Shown: in pieces, positions 60,027-64,000 of the stretch
Numbering within the stretch: position 1 is the first letter of the stretch
Layout: each line of letters begins with the position of its first letter
NCBI GenBank assembly: GCA_029532415.1
Contig: JAQOTA010000064.1
Location: forward strand, 868,001-932,000
Origin: Marasmius tenuissimus
Lineage: Eukaryota; Basidiomycota; Agaricomycetes; Agaricales; Marasmiaceae
Length of the DNA: 64,000 nt
Direction of reading: 5' to 3'
Made by a program: the position numbers and the translations under genes
The notes under the pieces: model-generated
The model's input: only the letters and a program-made list of their open reading frames with translations
Databases searched by the model: none
What the model was told of the DNA's origin: nothing

Positions 60027-63000
60027 CACTGACCAATCCATATCCATAGGCAACATCAATGCAGGTAGACTCAACAAGCCCTGTCAACAATGGCCAAAAA
60101 TCTCATACAAGTCTGACATGTCGTGCTCCAGAGCTTTACCATCACCATATCGGCCTCATATGTGATGGGTTGTGTTGCAGCACTATTGTTGATGCCTACC
60201 ACCGTCATGGTCATTATCGGGTACCTCAGATGTACCGATGAGAAAAGGTGGAGAATACTGATATGCCTTTTGTTCTCTTTGGTATGCTGTTTTGTTCTGT
60301 GATCGCTTATCATCTAAGATTTTGCCTGTACAGGTGTAAGGATATACACTCCAAGATCTCATACAAGTGAATCAAGTGTCATCAGTTAAAGGAGAACATC
60401 TAGAGCCAGCATTGTTGGGAGTTTTGGGAAGTTGCGTGCTTTCTTGATCTCTTTTATACTCCCGTCCCCACATACTCTATCTCTAGGTGCCTTCGCTCAC
60501 TGCTAGAAGCCTGCTCAGTGACCAAGTAGAAAAAAAGAATCTATCCCGCTCACTTCCTCCTCAATGCTCAAGAACTCCCAAAGACGTTTTCTATAACGGA
60601 TTCAAGGCACCAAATTCTGTTTCAACCGCAAGGGAAACAAGGTTTTACCTTGACCAAGGTGTGAGGTAACTTTTCTGGTAACAGGTATTCTTGGTGCTAC
60701 TGAAAAATGTCTTTCTTTCTCTACTTACTAGAGCCAGCCATGCTCTTTACAGTAACCCTAACCACCCAAAGATGAAGTAGAGGGCAAGACATTTATTATG
60801 GCCGTGGGCAACAATCCACTCGGCTTCCCCTACACATGCTTGTCAACTATCCGGTACATTTTGACGTTGCTCATTTCAATGAACCTTGTGCTAATTGCCA
60901 GCTTTTCTCCCTGTAATATCGACAGGTTAGCACAGCCCGCAGCCATCACATCAGCAAAACAGCGAAAAACCCGGCCGGCTTTTTGGGCTTTTCCGGGTTT
61001 TTTAACCGGTACCGCAAGTGACAAGTCCACCAGTTCAAAAATCACCGTTCTCCCGATCCCCTGTGGGGCATAATCTTACAGATGGAGATCTTGGTGTGTA
61101 AGAGCAGAAGTCCTGAAGTATCATGGCGAGAGATGGGTTCTTCAATCTCCGTTAATTCTGCATTGAGGAGGCTCAAGTGCCGGCAAATAATGAACTTGTG
61201 GAGATCTTGACATAACTTTTTGATGGCCCTCTACAAGTCGAAACAAGCCCGGAAAAGCCCGGAAAAGTTTTTTGTCATTTTCCTGATGCACCTCAGCCTA
61301 CCGTGTACAGATACTTTCATTGGAGACGATAGGTAAGGTTATTCTGTTCCCTCCCTCAAGCCTCACACTAACGTCCTTTTTCAGCCATTCAGGCTGGGTA
61401 CATGTGACCTTAAGGTTGAATGAATCTCGGATTCGTCGGATGAAACTGTATTTGATATCGTTGATGATATGGACTACTAAATATGCATTTTTGGCTTGCA
61501 CTGCCTCTTATGGTTTATCTGTACTCGAGTGAATGAGATTCCAACACATGGCGGGCCGCGAGGCCGAGTACTAGGCGGCTGAGGGAGTAGTGGTGATTGA
61601 GAAACGACTAGTTGTGGTACCCGTAGGGTGGGGTGGCTGGTGCTAAATGCCTTCACCAACTACCATCTGAAAAAACTGTTCTCGTCGAGGCTCAGCTGCG
61701 TGTCCCTTTTAACACATCTGCACTATGGCAATATAAAAGCTCATTTGGGAGTCGAAGAGCGAGAATCGAAGGTCACTCTCACTATTGGACAGCAAACCAA
61801 CTTAGAGTTGAATTCTGACCGAGAGGGTAAGGCGAAATGAGGTATACCCTATCAAGATTGTAGTGAATACGAGTCGCGCCCAGCTTACTTCTGCTGTAGG
61901 ACGGTTTAGTTGGCCTTGTTTGGTCGCTTTTACCGACGCGTTCGTTGTATCAGGTGGCTGGCCCAAGCGTGGGAACCGACTTTTGCCTGCCATTTCATCA
62001 CTGCCAAGCGAGATCGTTTCCTTATTCCAACCTCCACCACAATTGGGTTCTGCGTATTCCCAGTTGTTCCAGCTGCGTACTAAGCAAAACTGCTGGGTAG
62101 GTCGCTGGACACTCTTTTTCTGACTGATAGGAGGTTTGGGTAGCCTAAGTGCATACTTGAGGTGTTTTGTCTCAAAAAATGCGAGTCTTTCATAATCTAA
62201 CCCTGTTCCTTTGACCACACCAGCTGAGGACTTAAGCCTATAGGGAGCTGCAAAACAGATCATATACTGGAGAGGACCGTACGTACTTATGGCGTGCCCG
62301 GAATTCTCTCATGTTCATCTAGTCTTCTTTCACTCACTTACTCGGGACTCTGCCCATCCAACCCATCAAGTCCCAACTCAAATTAAAGTCAAAGAGGAAC
62401 TTCTCAAACCTCAACGTGCAGCCTCATCTCAAATTTTAATCACTTCTATTACCTATTGTTCCCTCAAAGTCCGTCCATCCCTCTCGTACAAACACACAAT
62501 ACTCCAATAATCCAGCCTCGTTAACCTTTAAAACACCTCAAAGGATGCGATTCTAGGTAGCTCTGATGCTGCGAGGCCAGAATAATGGTATGAATTGAAT
62601 CTCTTGCGCCAAATCGGCTCCGTTGACACTCTCACCTCACCTCGACTCAACTCGTTTTGTTCTGCGGATTCCATTCTCTGGTCACTCTTTCGATTATTTC
62701 GCAAAGATAGGGACAAAAAATTGACGCAACCAGGCCGGAGGTCATGAAGCAAAAACGAGAGGCATCACCACCCTTCCCGATCCACGTTTGTTTTGCAAGG
62801 ATTCAAGGATATAGCTTTTTAACTCGCTGAAACGTATACCATACCTCAACGAGATGAACACCCACCTCTTATCGTCATGATATCTATTCCGAGGCCTTAT
62901 CTCGCGTCGAGTCTCATCGTGCTGGAATCAAAACTCATTTGAGCTCCGTTCATTCTGACCTTGGCCATCCAGTGCGCCGCTTTCAATAGATTACGGTGAT

Positions 63001-64000
63001 GCTCTCCAATCGTCAGGATCCTGCGCCATTGTTACAATTTAGCCTTGAAGATCTTTGATCCACTGTCTCGGCGAACTGGACTTTCTCCAAGTTCGTGAAT
63101 TTGTTCGCTCACGTTGATTCTCCTTCTAGATGTGTTGACAATGTGAGTTGTACCTGACCGGTACCTCAATGTCAACGAAGCGAAGAAGAGTGGGTCTGAA
63201 TTCTTATGGATATCACCGGTTGGTACATTGGAGTACCAGGGACAAAGGTTATGATATCTTCCTCCACATTGTACCCTATCCTCTCTAATCTATGTCAAAT
63301 TAGAGTGTATCGACGTCGCTCAGTGGTTGACAAGAAGCGTCCAGAATGAAAGATATCTGAACCTGCCAATATACAACTGCCAAAGCTCCCTTCTCCCTTT
63401 GTCCCCCTGGCGAGGAAATGATCTCGAAGTGTTTGGTTTTGAGATATCTAGAATCAAGTACTTTCCCACTTCAAAGGAACTGCCGGGACTATTCACCTAC
63501 CAGTCGCCGTAGCTGTCACCGTGCTTTCTCCTAACTGGCACTTGATCCTTCCCCGCAGCTTGGTTTTTTGGTACTCTTCCTCGCCACAGAGCCTTGAGAG
63601 TATCTGAGCAAGCCTTTTACGATTGGGTGGATAACGAGACATCTAACATGTCGGATCGAACACAACAGTGCTTATCAAACACAGGGCGAATATCAAGAAC
63701 ATGCCTCTGGTTCCTCTCTCAATTCTGTCTTGCCAATCTGAGGTTTACTGCAACCTCGAACTACTGATTATGCTACCGGTAACAGTATTGTCTCCAATTA
63801 CGAGGGAACATGCCTCTCTTGAGCGATGCTCCAAGTCAAGCCAGCTAACCGTCGTCACGGTGGAAATGGAAATTATCAGTAACAATGACGGTCCCCATTG
63901 TCATCTGCCACGATCAGCACAGTGAACCTCCAATCATGACTCGCAAGACCAGTGTCAACCCCAGCAACGATAGTTGTTCAAATGTTTGTAGTGTGCGTAG
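60027..64000. other. Flank without a supportable gene
   Basis: Only short ORFs occur. The largest, 61802-62263 on the minus strand (153 codons), overlaps a plus ORF (61863-62123) whose DNA is partly shared with 28180-28240, so neither is convincing. An inverted pair (gggcttttccggg near 60987 and its complement near 61240) could mark a small hairpin or MITE of about 300 bp. The tract 63600-63665 resembles 11640-11700. Pre-insertion host sequence runs from 45195 to 60027 across the copia element. Confidence 0.35.

Noticed and set aside
60962..61275. Inverted pair with cccggaaaagccc as a mobile element
   Set aside because: The matching arms are only about 20 bases of low complexity and no target duplication is visible.
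1..64000. CRISPR arrays, bacterial operons, rRNA or tRNA genes
   Set aside because: No regular spacer arrays and no rRNA segments were seen. The only tRNA-like match is the copia primer site. tRNA genes cannot be fully excluded by eye.

Overview
The window looks like nuclear DNA of a basidiomycete fungus, probably an Agaricomycete. The genes have many short introns (about 40-60 bp, GT..AG), the one readable host membrane protein and the main paralogous family resemble lineage-specific Agaricomycete families, and the retroelements are fungal-type Ty1/copia and chromodomain Ty3/gypsy. No bacterial, organellar or CRISPR features were seen. Species assignment is not possible from sequence alone; function and family comparisons rest on memory of families, not on a search.

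Layout. (1) 1-42372 is a duplicated region with four members of one multi-exon paralogous family, all on +: A (1-2501, pseudogene, cut by the window edge), B (16536-19117), C (30680-33202, with remnant 3' exons to 33886) and D (38454-40584, with 3' exons to 42372). B, C and D also share upstream promoter-side DNA, and A and B share about 1 kb downstream. Exon lengths agree almost exactly between copies (38, about 205, 48, about 385, 147 and 366 nt), so the gene models support each other. The core of about 527 residues is open in B, C and D, while the low-complexity C-terminal part is frameshifted or deleted in every copy. (2) Between the copies are one readable multi-spanning membrane protein gene (about 5583-6966), decayed repeats of other genes, and three DNA transposon-like insertions: 1059-2413 (9-bp target duplication, inserted in copy A), 8370-9295 (CACTG termini, 3-bp duplication) and 21379-25294 (long inverted repeats, apparent 6-bp duplication, carrying a large unknown gene). 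(3) 44296-60021 is retrotransposon territory: a solo copia LTR (44296-44821) and a 14.8-kb copia element (45201-60021) whose two 507-bp LTRs differ at one base. A decayed gypsy chromovirus lies inside it on the minus strand (about 47760-52810). (4) 60022-64000 has no gene that I can support.

Most interesting points: the large unknown gene in the 21379-25294 inverted-repeat element; a copia element with roughly 1,000 extra codons between gag and protease; nonsense changes in both retroelements that nearly all read as C-to-T (mostly CGA to TGA) although the copia LTRs are almost identical; and the clustered family, with an N-terminal glycine/asparagine motif followed by what may be a kinase-like but catalytically empty N-lobe.
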